Shown here in pieces: positions 29,820 to 39,346 of a DNA stretch of 52,420 bases. The position numbers were made by a program, and so were the translations under genes. The stretch comes from an uncultured Eubacterium sp. (GTDB lineage: Bacteria; Bacillota; Clostridia; Lachnospirales; Lachnospiraceae), in assembly GCA_905236805.1 (NCBI GenBank), contig CAJOPH010000025.1, forward strand, positions 1 to 52,420, given 5' to 3'. Positions within the stretch are counted from its first letter, which is position 1, and every line of letters starts with the position of its first letter. The notes under the pieces were generated by a model. It saw only the letters and a list, made by a program, of their open reading frames with translations, did not search any database and was not told where the DNA came from.

Positions 29820-30900
29820 AAAGGCCAAGGACAGGGGAATCCCTTTGAACGGGACATTTGAGCTCTCCCCCATGTGCAATATGGACTGCTCCATGTGCTA
29901 TGTACGAAGGACGAAGGATGAGGTCATGGAGGCGGGGGGACTTCTTTCGTCTGATGAATGGTATGAAATAGGGAAGGAAGCTGCGTCAAACGGCATGCTT
30001 TTCCTTCTTCTTACGGGAGGAGAGCCCCTGCTTTATCCTGATTTTTTTGGCCTTTATCACCGCCTGAAAAACCTGGGGCTTATGATAGCCTTAAATACCA
30101 ATGGAACCATGCTCACCGAAGAGATGGTAAGGGAGCTTTCGAGGAATGCGCCTTACAGGATACAGCTTACTTTGTACGGTGCATCAAATGAAACCTATGG
30201 AAGGCTTTGCCAAAACAAAAAGGGCTTTGACCAGGTAATAAGGGCTTTAGACCTCCTTAAAAAATATTCTTTGACATTCAAGCTAAATGCCACCATGACT
30301 CCCCGGAATATTGATGACATTGAGGAAATCTACAGGATTGCCAGGGAGTATGATGCATATGTGCAGACCAGCACCTATATGTTTCCCCCTTTAAGAAAGG
30401 GGAAGGATGAATTTGAAAAGGAGGATAGATTCTCTCCAAAAGAGGCAGGGTTTTATCTGGCCCGGATAGACAGGCTAAGATACGATGGGGAGCTTTTAGA
30501 CAAAAAAAAGCAGATGATCAAAAATGAGCAAAAAGAAAGGGATAAGATATACGAAGACTGTGAAAGGTCTTTCAAGGAACCCTTAGGCTGCAGGGCAGGG
30601 AGGAGCTGTTTTTGGATTTCATGGCAGGGCAAAATGACGGCCTGCGGAATGATGGATGAGCCGGATATAGATGTAAGGAAAGAAGGGATAAAAAAAGCCT
30701 TTGACCTTATAAGGGAAGATACCCAAAAAAGATTTTTGCCGCCCAAATGCACCTCGTGTGAGCTAAGGTCAGCGTGCCCCGTGTGCGGCGCCGCCGTCTT
30801 TTGTGAGATGGATAGGAATTTTGATGAGCCCCCCTCTTACCTGTGTGAGATGACAAAAAGTTATGTAAAGGAGATGGGAATATATAATGAAAAGGTCTGA
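29788..30900 (+). CDS. Radical SAM/SPASM peptide-maturase-like protein
   Basis: ELSPMCNMDCSMCYVRR (CxxxCxxC), LLTGGEPLLYPDF, and SPASM cysteines GCRAGRSCFWISWQGKMTACGMM...CTSCELRSACPVCGAAVFC...YLCEMTKSY. Confidence 0.9.
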   Translation: MEPANISRLFEKAKDRGIPLNGTFELSPMCNMDCSMCYVRRTKDEVMEAGGLLSSDEWYEIGKEAASNGMLFLLLTGGEPLLYPDFFGLYHRLKNLGLMIALNTNGTMLTEEMVRELSRNAPYRIQLTLYGASNETYGRLCQNKKGFDQVIRALDLLKKYSLTFKLNATMTPRNIDDIEEIYRIAREYDAYVQTSTYMFPPLRKGKDEFEKEDRFSPKEAGFYLARIDRLRYDGELLDKKKQMIKNEQKERDKIYEDCERSFKEPLGCRAGRSCFWISWQGKMTACGMMDEPDIDVRKEGIKKAFDLIREDTQKRFLPPKCTSCELRSACPVCGAAVFCEMDRNFDEPPSYLCEMTKSYVKEMGIYNEKV

Positions 30901-31150
30901 TGAATTTGTATTAAGAAACGTGGCAGATGAATATATGCTTATTCCCATAGGGGAGATGTCGGCCAAACATAATGGGATCATTTCATTAAATCCCGTAAGC
31001 CTTCTTCTCTGGGAGAAGCTTTCCGGGGATGTATCTAAGGAAGATTTAATAGAGGCTGTCCTTGAAAAATTCGATGCGCCAAGGGAGGTTATTTCCGTGG
31101 ACATTGACCAATTTTTAGATCAGCTAAGACAGATGGATATGATTTTATGA
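30887..31150 (+). CDS. PqqD-like peptide-recognition protein (RRE)
   Basis: 87 aa: LRNVADEYMLIPIGEMSAKHNGIISLNPVSLLLWEKLSGDVSKEDLIEAVLEKFDAPREVISVDIDQFLDQLRQMDMI. Confidence 0.85.
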   Translation: MKRSDEFVLRNVADEYMLIPIGEMSAKHNGIISLNPVSLLLWEKLSGDVSKEDLIEAVLEKFDAPREVISVDIDQFLDQLRQMDMIL

Positions 31151-31734
31151 AGATACTTTTTTATGGTGATTCAAACACATATGGTTTTGACCCGAGAGGA
31201 CCTGTCCCCGGAAGGTATGACGAGGAAAAGATATGGCCATATATTGCGGGAGGCGTTTTTAATGACGCGGATATTTTCGTAAGGGGACAAAACGGAAGAA
31301 AGCTTCCTTCGTCTGATTTTGATTTCGAGGTTATGTTTAATGCGATAAGGGAGTTTGAGCCGCTTGATCTGTTTGCCGTGATGCTTGGGACCAACGACTA
31401 TATTTATATGTATGCCCCGGATCTTAAAGAGGTGGTTAAAAGGGCAGCCCATATGCTGGATATGATAAAAAACGAATTTCCAAAGCTTGGGATTTTGCTT
31501 ATTGCCCCGCCTCCTGTAAAGACATCAAATGTGTGCGGCATGCAAAAGTATGATACGACAGATGGGAGAATGTCAAAGGAATACAGGAAACTTTCCGCGG
31601 AAAAGGAAACCATGTTTTTTGACGCGGCAAATGAGCCGCTATCCATGGCATTTGACGGGGTACATCTTTCTGAGGAAGGACACAGGATGCTTGGGATGAG
31701 GGTTGGTCAATATTTGAAAGATGAGTTTTCCTAA
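31147..31734 (+). CDS. SGNH/GDSL hydrolase
   Basis: ILFYGDSNTYGFDPRG, VMLGTNDYIYM, FDGVHLSEEGHRMLG. Confidence 0.88.
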   Translation: MKILFYGDSNTYGFDPRGPVPGRYDEEKIWPYIAGGVFNDADIFVRGQNGRKLPSSDFDFEVMFNAIREFEPLDLFAVMLGTNDYIYMYAPDLKEVVKRAAHMLDMIKNEFPKLGILLIAPPPVKTSNVCGMQKYDTTDGRMSKEYRKLSAEKETMFFDAANEPLSMAFDGVHLSEEGHRMLGMRVGQYLKDEFS

Positions 31735-31757
31735 ATCTTTTTTTGGGTAGATCATTT

Positions 31758-32573
31758 ATGTCAGATACAAATTTAGAAAAAAAATACCATGAATTAAAAA
31801 GCATATTGGAAGGCTATGGAAAAACTGCCGTGGCCTTTTCCGGTGGAGTAGACTCTACCTTTCTTCTTTATGCAGCGTTTGAAGTCCTTGGGAAGGATGT
31901 TTGCGCGGTCACATCATCATCCGCCATGTATCCCCAAAGGGAGCTTGATGAAGCAAAACAATTTTGCAAAATCCGCGGCATAAAGCATATCATCCTAAAG
32001 AGTGATGAGCTAAAGGTAGAAGGATTTAAGGAAAATCCCAAAAACAGGTGTTATCTTTGCAAGAAGGATCTTTTCCAAAGAATGAAAAAAGAAGCCTCCC
32101 TTCAAGGGGTAAGTACAATAGCCGAAGGCTCGAACAAGGATGATGAGGGAGACTACAGGCCCGGGCTTGATGCGGTTTCTGAGCTTGGCATAAGATCCCC
32201 CTTAAGGGAGGCTATGCTTACCAAGGAAGAAATAAGGAAGCTTTCTAAGCAGCTGGGTCTATCCACATGGGACAAGCCTTCATTTGCCTGCCTTGCGTCC
32301 CGTTTTCCCTACGGTGATACCATTACCAAAGAAGGGCTATTGATGGTGGAGAAGGCAGAAGAGTATTTAAGGGGATTGGGGATAAGGCAGTACAGGGTGA
32401 GAAATCACCAAAAGATAGCAAGGATAGAGGTTTTGCCGAAGGACTTTGAAAAGCTCTTGGAAGATGATACAAGGGAAAATATATACAAGGCATTTACGAG
32501 CTATGGCTTTAGCTATGTGGCGCTGGATCTTTTGGGATATCGTTTGGGAAGCATGAACAGGGAGATAGTATAG
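31758..32573 (+). CDS. larE: LarE-family ATP-dependent sulfur transferase
   Basis: TAVAFSGGVDSTFLLYAAFEVLG, NRCYLCKKDLF, EGSNKDDEGDYRPGLDAV, KPSFACLASRFPYGDTITKEGL. ATG at 31758 preferred. Confidence 0.88.
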   Translation: MSDTNLEKKYHELKSILEGYGKTAVAFSGGVDSTFLLYAAFEVLGKDVCAVTSSSAMYPQRELDEAKQFCKIRGIKHIILKSDELKVEGFKENPKNRCYLCKKDLFQRMKKEASLQGVSTIAEGSNKDDEGDYRPGLDAVSELGIRSPLREAMLTKEEIRKLSKQLGLSTWDKPSFACLASRFPYGDTITKEGLLMVEKAEEYLRGLGIRQYRVRNHQKIARIEVLPKDFEKLLEDDTRENIYKAFTSYGFSYVALDLLGYRLGSMNREIV

Positions 32574-33443
32574 TTGGGAAGGGAGCTTACTTTTTGTCAG
32601 AATGTTGAAAGAAGCATTTCAAAAAAATACAGGAAAACCATCTGGAATCCATTCATAAAGGCCATAAAAAATTATGATCTTATCAGCGAAAATGACCACG
32701 TGGCGGCCTGTATTTCCGGAGGAAAGGACTCCATGTTAGGAGCCGTTCTTTTAAGGATGCTAAAGAGGTATTCCGATGTGCCCTTTGAGCTCTCCTTTAT
32801 CGCAATGGATCCGGGATACAATGAAGAAAACAGACAGATGATAGAAAAAAACGCTGCCCTTTTGGAGCTTCCCGTGGAGATATTTGTCTCTGATGTGTTT
32901 GACATAGCATATTCTGTAGAAAAATCCCCCTGTTATCTGTGCGCCAGGATGAGGAGGGGGCATCTTTACGCAAAGGCAAAGGAAATGGGCGCAAATAAGA
33001 TAGCCTTGGGACACCACCTTAGCGATGCCATAGAAACGGTTCTTTTATCCATGTTCTATGGATCGCAGATCCAGACCATGCCCCCAAAGCTTAGGAGCAT
33101 GAATTTTGAAGGGATGGAGCTTATAAGGCCCTTGTACTGCATAAAGGAAGATGACATAATTTCCTGGAAAAATTATAACGGCCTCCAATTCATACAGTGC
33201 GGATGCAGATTCGTGGAGGATTCTGATAAAGGTGTGGGGGATTCAAAGCGAAAGGAGATAAAAGAGCTGATAAGAAGTTTAAGAAAAAATAATCCTGACA
33301 TAGATAACAATATTTTTAACAGCCTGCATAAAGTTCATATAGATACCTTTCCGGGATTTAAGTCCAAGGGGAAAGATCATAGCTTTTTGGAAAGATATTG
33401 GGAATATAGAGTTCAAGACGGGGGAACCTTTTTTGAAAAATAA
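32574..33443 (+). CDS. TtcA-family PP-loop ATPase/sulfurtransferase
   Basis: ACISGGKDSMLGAVLL, CYLCARMRRGHLYAKAKEMGANKIALGHHLSDAIETVLLSMFYG, C-terminal CGC. TTG start. Confidence 0.8.
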   Translation: MGRELTFCQNVERSISKKYRKTIWNPFIKAIKNYDLISENDHVAACISGGKDSMLGAVLLRMLKRYSDVPFELSFIAMDPGYNEENRQMIEKNAALLELPVEIFVSDVFDIAYSVEKSPCYLCARMRRGHLYAKAKEMGANKIALGHHLSDAIETVLLSMFYGSQIQTMPPKLRSMNFEGMELIRPLYCIKEDDIISWKNYNGLQFIQCGCRFVEDSDKGVGDSKRKEIKELIRSLRKNNPDIDNNIFNSLHKVHIDTFPGFKSKGKDHSFLERYWEYRVQDGGTFFEK

Positions 33444-33444
33444 A

Positions 33445-33473
33445 TTGATAATATACGCAAAATGTGGTAAAAT
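33445..33473 (+). promoter_or_regulatory. Sigma-A promoter for the MBOAT operon
   Basis: TTGATA (33445-33450), 17 bp, TAAAAT (33468-33473). Confidence 0.7.
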
Positions 33474-33533
33474 GTAGAGTGGTTGGTAGCTATTGATCAA
33501 GAAAGGATTTTTGCCGCAAGGGCAGATGAAGCA

Positions 33534-34931
33534 ATGGTATTTTCTAGCATAATTTTTCTTTACGTATTTCTGCCGCTCCTGTTCATAGGGTATGGAATAA
33601 CGAAAGGGACAGGGAAAAATCTTATTCTTTTGGTTTTTTCCCTGTTTTTTTATGCATGGGGGGAGCCCAAGTATATTTTGCTGATGATATCCTCCATAGT
33701 CATAAATTACCTTTTGGGCATGGCCATATTTGGAAACAAAGGCCATGCGAAAAAGGTTATTTTGGCTTTGGGTGTCATTATAAATATTTTTATGCTTGCG
33801 GTGTTTAAATATCTTGATTTTATAATAGGTATAATAGACCTTGTTCCCGGAATGAACCTAAATGAAGCAGGCATTACCCTTCCTATCGGCATATCTTTCT
33901 ATACCTTTCAGGCCCTTTCATACCTGATAGATGTTTACAGGGGTGATGAAGAAGTAGAAAAAAACCTCGTTAATTTTGCCACGTATATATCGTTTTTTCC
34001 GCAGCTCATAGCAGGTCCCATAGTTCAGTACAGGCATGTGAGGACAAGGCTGAACGAAAAAACAAATCCATCCTTAAATGAAATAAACGAAGGCGTAATG
34101 AGGTTTTGCATAGGCCTTGGAAAAAAGACCCTTATTGCCAACGCCTTAGGGCAGATGGTGGATTCTCTTACCGTGTTGAGGGGAGATGAATTGTCGTGCC
34201 TGTCTTCATGGGTGGCGGTCATTGGCTTTTCTCTGCAGCTTTATTTTGACTTCTCCGGATATTCGGACATGGCCATAGGATTAGGGAAAATGTTTGGCTT
34301 TTCCTTCCCGGAAAATTTCGATCATCCCTATGAGTCAAAAAGCGTCACTGAATTTTGGAGAAGGTGGCATATTTCACTGGGGTCGTGGTTTAGGGATTAT
34401 GTATACATACCCCTGGGGGGAAGTAAAAAGGGATTTAAAAGGCAGGTATTGTCGATACTGGTGGTATGGGCCGTGACAGGTCTGTGGCATGGCGCGTCAT
34501 TTAATTTTGTCGTATGGGGACTCTATTATGCCGCGTTTTTGCTTATGGAAAAAATATTTCTCCTTAGATTAACCGCAAGATTCCCATCCTTTTTGAAGCA
34601 TCTTTACACGGTGGTTGTCGTGGTAATAGGATGGAGCATATTTATGAAACCGGATCTTACGGCGGGATATGGATTCTACAAAAAGATGGCGGGGATGGGG
34701 GATTTGACAGACCGGGGCATTTTCTTTGTGATCAGGGAATACGCCGTGATCTTGGTGCTTGGCATCATAGGCAGCACCGGTATCCCAAAGAGACTCTCAG
34801 GCAGGATTGTGGAAGGAAATGATGGGTTAAAATACATATTGTCCTGCGTGTTTATTTCGTTTATAATGGTTCTTTCCACAGCTGCCATTATCAGTGATAC
34901 GTACAATCCTTTTTTATATTTTAGGTTCTAG
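33534..34931 (+). CDS. MBOAT-family O-acyltransferase (AlgI/DltB-like)
   Basis: MVFSSIIFLYVFLPLLFIGYGI, LPIGISFYTFQALSYLIDVYRGD, ESKSVTEFWRRWHISLGSWFRDYVYIPLGGSKKG, TGLWHGASFNFVVWGLYY. Confidence 0.93.
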   Translation: MVFSSIIFLYVFLPLLFIGYGITKGTGKNLILLVFSLFFYAWGEPKYILLMISSIVINYLLGMAIFGNKGHAKKVILALGVIINIFMLAVFKYLDFIIGIIDLVPGMNLNEAGITLPIGISFYTFQALSYLIDVYRGDEEVEKNLVNFATYISFFPQLIAGPIVQYRHVRTRLNEKTNPSLNEINEGVMRFCIGLGKKTLIANALGQMVDSLTVLRGDELSCLSSWVAVIGFSLQLYFDFSGYSDMAIGLGKMFGFSFPENFDHPYESKSVTEFWRRWHISLGSWFRDYVYIPLGGSKKGFKRQVLSILVVWAVTGLWHGASFNFVVWGLYYAAFLLMEKIFLLRLTARFPSFLKHLYTVVVVVIGWSIFMKPDLTAGYGFYKKMAGMGDLTDRGIFFVIREYAVILVLGIIGSTGIPKRLSGRIVEGNDGLKYILSCVFISFIMVLSTAAIISDTYNPFLYFRF

Positions 34932-34975
34932 AGCCGCTCGATGCGGGTGCATGGCAGGGAAGGAGATAAACTAAA

Positions 34976-36412
34976 ATGAATGTAGATAAATTCTCTTCAT
35001 ATAAGAGGCGTTTTTGGGGCTTGCTTTTTGCATTATCTGCGGCATTTCTTATGTGGGGGATAGTTCCCGATAAAGCCTTTGCACAAGACGATGACCATAC
35101 GCTTAAGGTGTATGAATGTTCTTTTGGGATGCGTTTGTACAAGGGGGATACCACCTTCATAGACATATGCAAAAAGAGCGCTGATAAAGTGGAGGTTTCA
35201 TCTTCAGATAAGGATGTGGTTTCCATAAACCTAAAGGGAAAGATCACGGCAAAAAAATGCGGCCGTGCCACGGTTTTCATACATCTTGTATCGGAAGAAT
35301 GCATTAGGGACATAAGCCTTGAGATAAAGGTGGAGTATTGCTCCTATGACAGCAAATCCTCACAAGGAAGCGGAATAAAAAGAAATTCAAATTCCGTTTC
35401 GGTAAAAGTATATAACGAGATGAGGAAGGGAGGAAAGGTTTCTTTTTCCATAGACCCTGACATGTCGATAAAAAGTTCAAAGCCTTCCGTAGTTTCCATA
35501 AAAGACGGCATGATCTATGCCCAAAAAAAGGGGGATAGCAATGTCACGGTATCGCTAGACAAGGAAGGCAGCACCGTTAAAATATGTACCATAAAGGTAA
35601 CGGTAAAAAACAAAAAGAAGCTAAAGCCCAAAGTGGCCCAAAAGGATGCTTTTTTCAAAAATTCACTGTTTACGGGCAACTCACTGGGGATAGGATTTAG
35701 ATATTATTGTGACAATAAATACAAGTCATTTCTGGGAAATGTCATTAACATCAGCGCAAAAAGCTATAGCTTCATGAATGACCTAAGTAAGGTTACCTCA
35801 TCATCCCTTCATCCTACCTACCATGGGAAGAAAAAGAAGGTAAAGGACCATGTCAAGGATATCAAACCCAAACACATAATCCTTCATTACGGAATGAATG
35901 ACCTTAATATCTATGGGGTGCTAGGGTCGGCAGATCATTACAAGAGCTTCATAAAAAACCTCGAAAAGGTAGACAAGGATGCGCATTTTTATATAATGGC
36001 CATGACTCCGGTCATGCAGAATAAAGGAAGGCTTAATTACACTGACATAAAGAAATTTAATAAATACCTTAAAAAATACGCTGCCACAAAGGATAATGTG
36101 ACCTTCATAGATGTATTTACTCCGCTTTTGGAAAAGGGGACCACGAGGCTTAAAAAATCATACTGCAGCGATGGTTTTTGCCATTTGACATTTGCCGCAT
36201 ATGACGTGTGGAGGGACAAGCTCTATGAGTATGCCGCAAAGCAGATAGTAATAAATACCAAGGCCAATGATGCCTACCATACGGTAAAGGATACGTTAAG
36301 CGAAGAAGATTATGAAAATGCAAGTAAGCTGGTAAACAAGATGCAGGCGGGGCGTGACAGGAACAAGCTTCTTAAAAAATTAAAAAAGCTAAAAATACGG
36401 TTGGAAAAATAA
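34976..36412 (+). CDS. Secreted protein with BIG2-like Ig domain and SGNH-hydrolase-like domain
   Basis: N-terminal signal; VEVSSSDKDVVSINLKGKITAKKCGRATVFIHL (BIG2-like); FTGNSLGIGF, LHYGMNDLNIYG, YCSDGFCHLTFAAYDVW. Confidence 0.75.
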   Translation: MNVDKFSSYKRRFWGLLFALSAAFLMWGIVPDKAFAQDDDHTLKVYECSFGMRLYKGDTTFIDICKKSADKVEVSSSDKDVVSINLKGKITAKKCGRATVFIHLVSEECIRDISLEIKVEYCSYDSKSSQGSGIKRNSNSVSVKVYNEMRKGGKVSFSIDPDMSIKSSKPSVVSIKDGMIYAQKKGDSNVTVSLDKEGSTVKICTIKVTVKNKKKLKPKVAQKDAFFKNSLFTGNSLGIGFRYYCDNKYKSFLGNVINISAKSYSFMNDLSKVTSSSLHPTYHGKKKKVKDHVKDIKPKHIILHYGMNDLNIYGVLGSADHYKSFIKNLEKVDKDAHFYIMAMTPVMQNKGRLNYTDIKKFNKYLKKYAATKDNVTFIDVFTPLLEKGTTRLKKSYCSDGFCHLTFAAYDVWRDKLYEYAAKQIVINTKANDAYHTVKDTLSEEDYENASKLVNKMQAGRDRNKLLKKLKKLKIRLEK

Positions 36413-36448
36413 ATATCATGCCGGTAACTGTTCAAAAAGGTGATACGT

Positions 36449-37747
36449 ATGAGCATTGGAAAAATATTAAAGGTCTTGCCGGCTTTGGTCTTTTCGATGA
36501 TGCTGGGTGTTGGTTTTTTGCTTATTATTGCTTTTCCCAAAGAGGATTTTTCGAAGATTGAAAACAGAAACCTTTCGCAATTTCCGAGCATTTCAAAGCA
36601 AACCATAACAGGCGGGGATTTTGAAAAGGAAATAGAAGATTATTTAAATGATCATTTTCCGTTTAGAAATAAGCTCGTTTCCCTAAATACGAAAAGAGAG
36701 CTTCTTCTAGGAAAGAGGATGGTAAATGGTGTGTATTATGCCAAGGATGGATACCTTATTGAGTATCATGATGAAAATGACATAGATAAGGACAGGGAAA
36801 AAAATAACGCAAGGATCCTTTCAGGAGCCGCATCTTATTTTGGAAAAAAAATAGGGAATGAGAATGTAAAGATCTACCTTACCCAAACCAAGGAAAATGC
36901 CTTATCTTACCTGCTTCCCGGGGAGCTTACCCCCTATGATGGGGGAAAAATGGTAAACAGGGTAAAAAAAAGGCTTAAAAAAGAAGGTGCGGATATTAAG
37001 GTCATAGACACATCACTGATACTTTCAGATGCGGAGGGGATGTATTATTACACTGACCACCACTGGGTGAGCGATGCTGCCAAAGAGGTATATGAAAAAT
37101 GGTGTGAGGATGAGGGAGAGGATAAAAGGACAGACATAATGGATAAAGTAGTAGTATCTGATTCTTTTTGCGGCTCTACGTATTCCAAGGTGCTTTATTC
37201 TTCCAGGAAAGATGAGATAGTGCTTTACGAATCGTCATCTTCATCATCTTTAATAAGTGTTACCTATCCTGATGATAGTGACGTTGATGACAGGGATTCC
37301 ATGTACCAAATGGATAGGCTTTCCCATGCCCAAGGGTATGAGGTTTTCTTCGGGGGGAATTTTTCGGATATAGTAATCCACAATGATAACGGAAACGGAA
37401 AAAGGCTCGTTATTTTCAAGGATTCTTTCGCAAACTGCTTCGTGCCGTTTTTGGCCGGACATTATTCGGACATACTGATGATAGACCTTAGGTATCTCGA
37501 TGAACCTATTAAGGATGTTTTGGATGGGTTTGGGGAATATGATGATCTGATCTTCATGTATAATACGATAAAGCTGGCACAAGATACTGACCTTTACAAG
37601 CTTTCCGAGTATATCGAAGATGATGGTGACTCTTTTGTAGATAAAGGAGACTCAGACATAGTGACAGACGATGATTCGGACATAATGATAGATGACGATT
37701 CTGACATAATGATAGATGATGACTCTGACATAATGATAGATGATTGA
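36449..37747 (+). CDS. DHHW family (AlgX/AlgJ-like) cell-surface protein with C-terminal Asp-rich repeats
   Basis: [49 protein letters not shown]. Confidence 0.8.
   Translation: MSIGKILKVLPALVFSMMLGVGFLLIIAFPKEDFSKIENRNLSQFPSISKQTITGGDFEKEIEDYLNDHFPFRNKLVSLNTKRELLLGKRMVNGVYYAKDGYLIEYHDENDIDKDREKNNARILSGAASYFGKKIGNENVKIYLTQTKENALSYLLPGELTPYDGGKMVNRVKKRLKKEGADIKVIDTSLILSDAEGMYYYTDHHWVSDAAKEVYEKWCEDEGEDKRTDIMDKVVVSDSFCGSTYSKVLYSSRKDEIVLYESSSSSSLISVTYPDDSDVDDRDSMYQMDRLSHAQGYEVFFGGNFSDIVIHNDNGNGKRLVIFKDSFANCFVPFLAGHYSDILMIDLRYLDEPIKDVLDGFGEYDDLIFMYNTIKLAQDTDLYKLSEYIEDDGDSFVDKGDSDIVTDDDSDIMIDDDSDIMIDDDSDIMIDD
37649..37744 (+). repeat. 24-bp tandem repeat, about 4 copies, encoding DSDIMIDD
   Basis: gactcagacatagtgacagacgat / gattcggacataatgatagatgac / gattctgacataatgatagatgat / gactctgacataatgatagatgat. 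Confidence 0.9.
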
Positions 37748-38768
37748 CAGGCAGGATGGGTATATGGAAAGAAGGGTTATTTCCACTGAAGCCAAAAAGG
37801 AAGATGAGAAAACAGAAAAGAGCCTAAGGCCTTTGTCCCTTAAGGACTATATAGGCCAGGAGAAGATAAAGGACAATCTTAAGGTATATATAGAGGCTGC
37901 AAAAAAAAGGAATGAGCCTCTGGACCATGTGCTTTTTTACGGGCCTCCGGGGCTTGGAAAGACCACTCTTTCCGGAATAATAGCCGAAGAGATGGGCGTT
38001 AACATGAAGGTAACATCAGGTCCTGCCATCCAGCGTCCGGGGGAGCTTGCAGCCATACTTAACGCCCTCAAGGAAAACGATGTGCTTTTCATAGACGAGA
38101 TCCATAGGTTGAACCGCCAGGTGGAAGAGGTGCTTTATCCTGCCATGGAGGATTTTTCGATAGATATCGTGGTGGGAAAGGGGACGGGAGCCAGATCCAT
38201 CAGGCTAAGCCTTCCAAAGTTTACCCTGATAGGGGCTACCACCAGGGCGGGGCTTCTTAGCGCCCCCTTAAGGGACAGGTTTGGGGTCGTAAACCATATG
38301 GAGTACTATTCCGAAGATGAGCTGTTTGTGATCATAATGAATTCCGCCAAGAAGCTTTCGGTGGACGTGGATGAGGAAGGCGCAAGGGAGCTTGCCAAAA
38401 GATCCAGGGGAACCCCCCGTCTGGCAAACAGGCTTCTTAAAAGGGTGAGGGATTTTGCGCAGGTAAAGTATGATGGCAGGATCACACAGGAGGTGGCAAG
38501 GTTCGCATTGGAGCTTCTGGACGTCGATTCACTGGGATTGGATGTCATGGACAGAAAGATCCTCCTTACCATCCTCGAAAAATTTTCAGGGGGACCTGTG
38601 GGATTGGATACAATAGCATCCTCCGTGGGTGAGGACGCGGGAACGATAGAAGACGTTTATGAGCCGTATCTCGTACAGAATGGATTCATAAACAGGACTC
38701 CCAGGGGCAGGGAAGCGACGGAGCTTGCCTTTTTACATTTTGGAATGAAAAAACAAGACCCGGTGTAA
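37740..38768 (+). CDS. ruvB: Holliday junction branch migration helicase RuvB
   Basis: [58 protein letters not shown]. Start may be ATG 37764. Confidence 0.97.
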   Translation: MIDRQDGYMERRVISTEAKKEDEKTEKSLRPLSLKDYIGQEKIKDNLKVYIEAAKKRNEPLDHVLFYGPPGLGKTTLSGIIAEEMGVNMKVTSGPAIQRPGELAAILNALKENDVLFIDEIHRLNRQVEEVLYPAMEDFSIDIVVGKGTGARSIRLSLPKFTLIGATTRAGLLSAPLRDRFGVVNHMEYYSEDELFVIIMNSAKKLSVDVDEEGARELAKRSRGTPRLANRLLKRVRDFAQVKYDGRITQEVARFALELLDVDSLGLDVMDRKILLTILEKFSGGPVGLDTIASSVGEDAGTIEDVYEPYLVQNGFINRTPRGREATELAFLHFGMKKQDPV

Positions 38769-38788
38769 CAGTCTAAAAGGAGATATTT

Positions 38789-39346
38789 ATGTCTGATAAA
38801 AACAGGGCAAAGGTTCTGATAGGTGGGAGCATCTATGAATTATATGGGTTTGAGAGTGAAGAATACCTGCAGAAGGTGGCCGGATTTATCAATACCAAGA
38901 TAGAAGAAATAGAAGGATCCCAAACTTCTTCCAATCTGTCTTTGGAAAGAAAATCGGTCTTGATAGAGCTAAACCTTGCCGATGAGTATTTCAAGGCCAA
39001 AAAACAGGCCGAAAACATGGAAATGGAGCTAAAGGATAAGGAAAAGGAACTCTACGACCTGCGCCATAGCCTGGTAGAGGCCCAGATGAAGGGTGAAACC
39101 CAAAATGAGCATTTGCAGGCCATAGAAGAAGAAAACAAAAAGCTTGCGATAGAAAATGCGGCGCTTAAGGAGAGGCTCTTATCCATGAATGAAAGACATA
39201 AGGAAGAAGAAAGCCTCGCGGAAAAAAGTGCTAAGGATGATGGCACGCAGAATTATAACGTAAATCAGGGCGTAAATAATAATGGAAACCCGGGAGTAAA
39301 TAATAATCAAAATAACAACAAAAAAAATAAGCACAAGCATAAATGA
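38789..39346 (+). CDS. zapA: ZapA-like cell division protein with Asn-rich tail
   Basis: KVLIGGSIYELYGFESEEYLQKVAGFINTKIEEI...LIELNLADEYFKAKKQAE. Confidence 0.82.
   Translation: MSDKNRAKVLIGGSIYELYGFESEEYLQKVAGFINTKIEEIEGSQTSSNLSLERKSVLIELNLADEYFKAKKQAENMEMELKDKEKELYDLRHSLVEAQMKGETQNEHLQAIEEENKKLAIENAALKERLLSMNERHKEEESLAEKSAKDDGTQNYNVNQGVNNNGNPGVNNNQNNNKKNKHKHK

Noticed and set aside
28660-33443. Lasso peptide cluster
   Set aside because: YxxPxL leader, PqqD-like RRE and HprK-like kinase fit, but there is no transglutaminase-like protease (B2) or asparagine-synthetase-like cyclase; the PP-loop genes read as LarE and TtcA-like.
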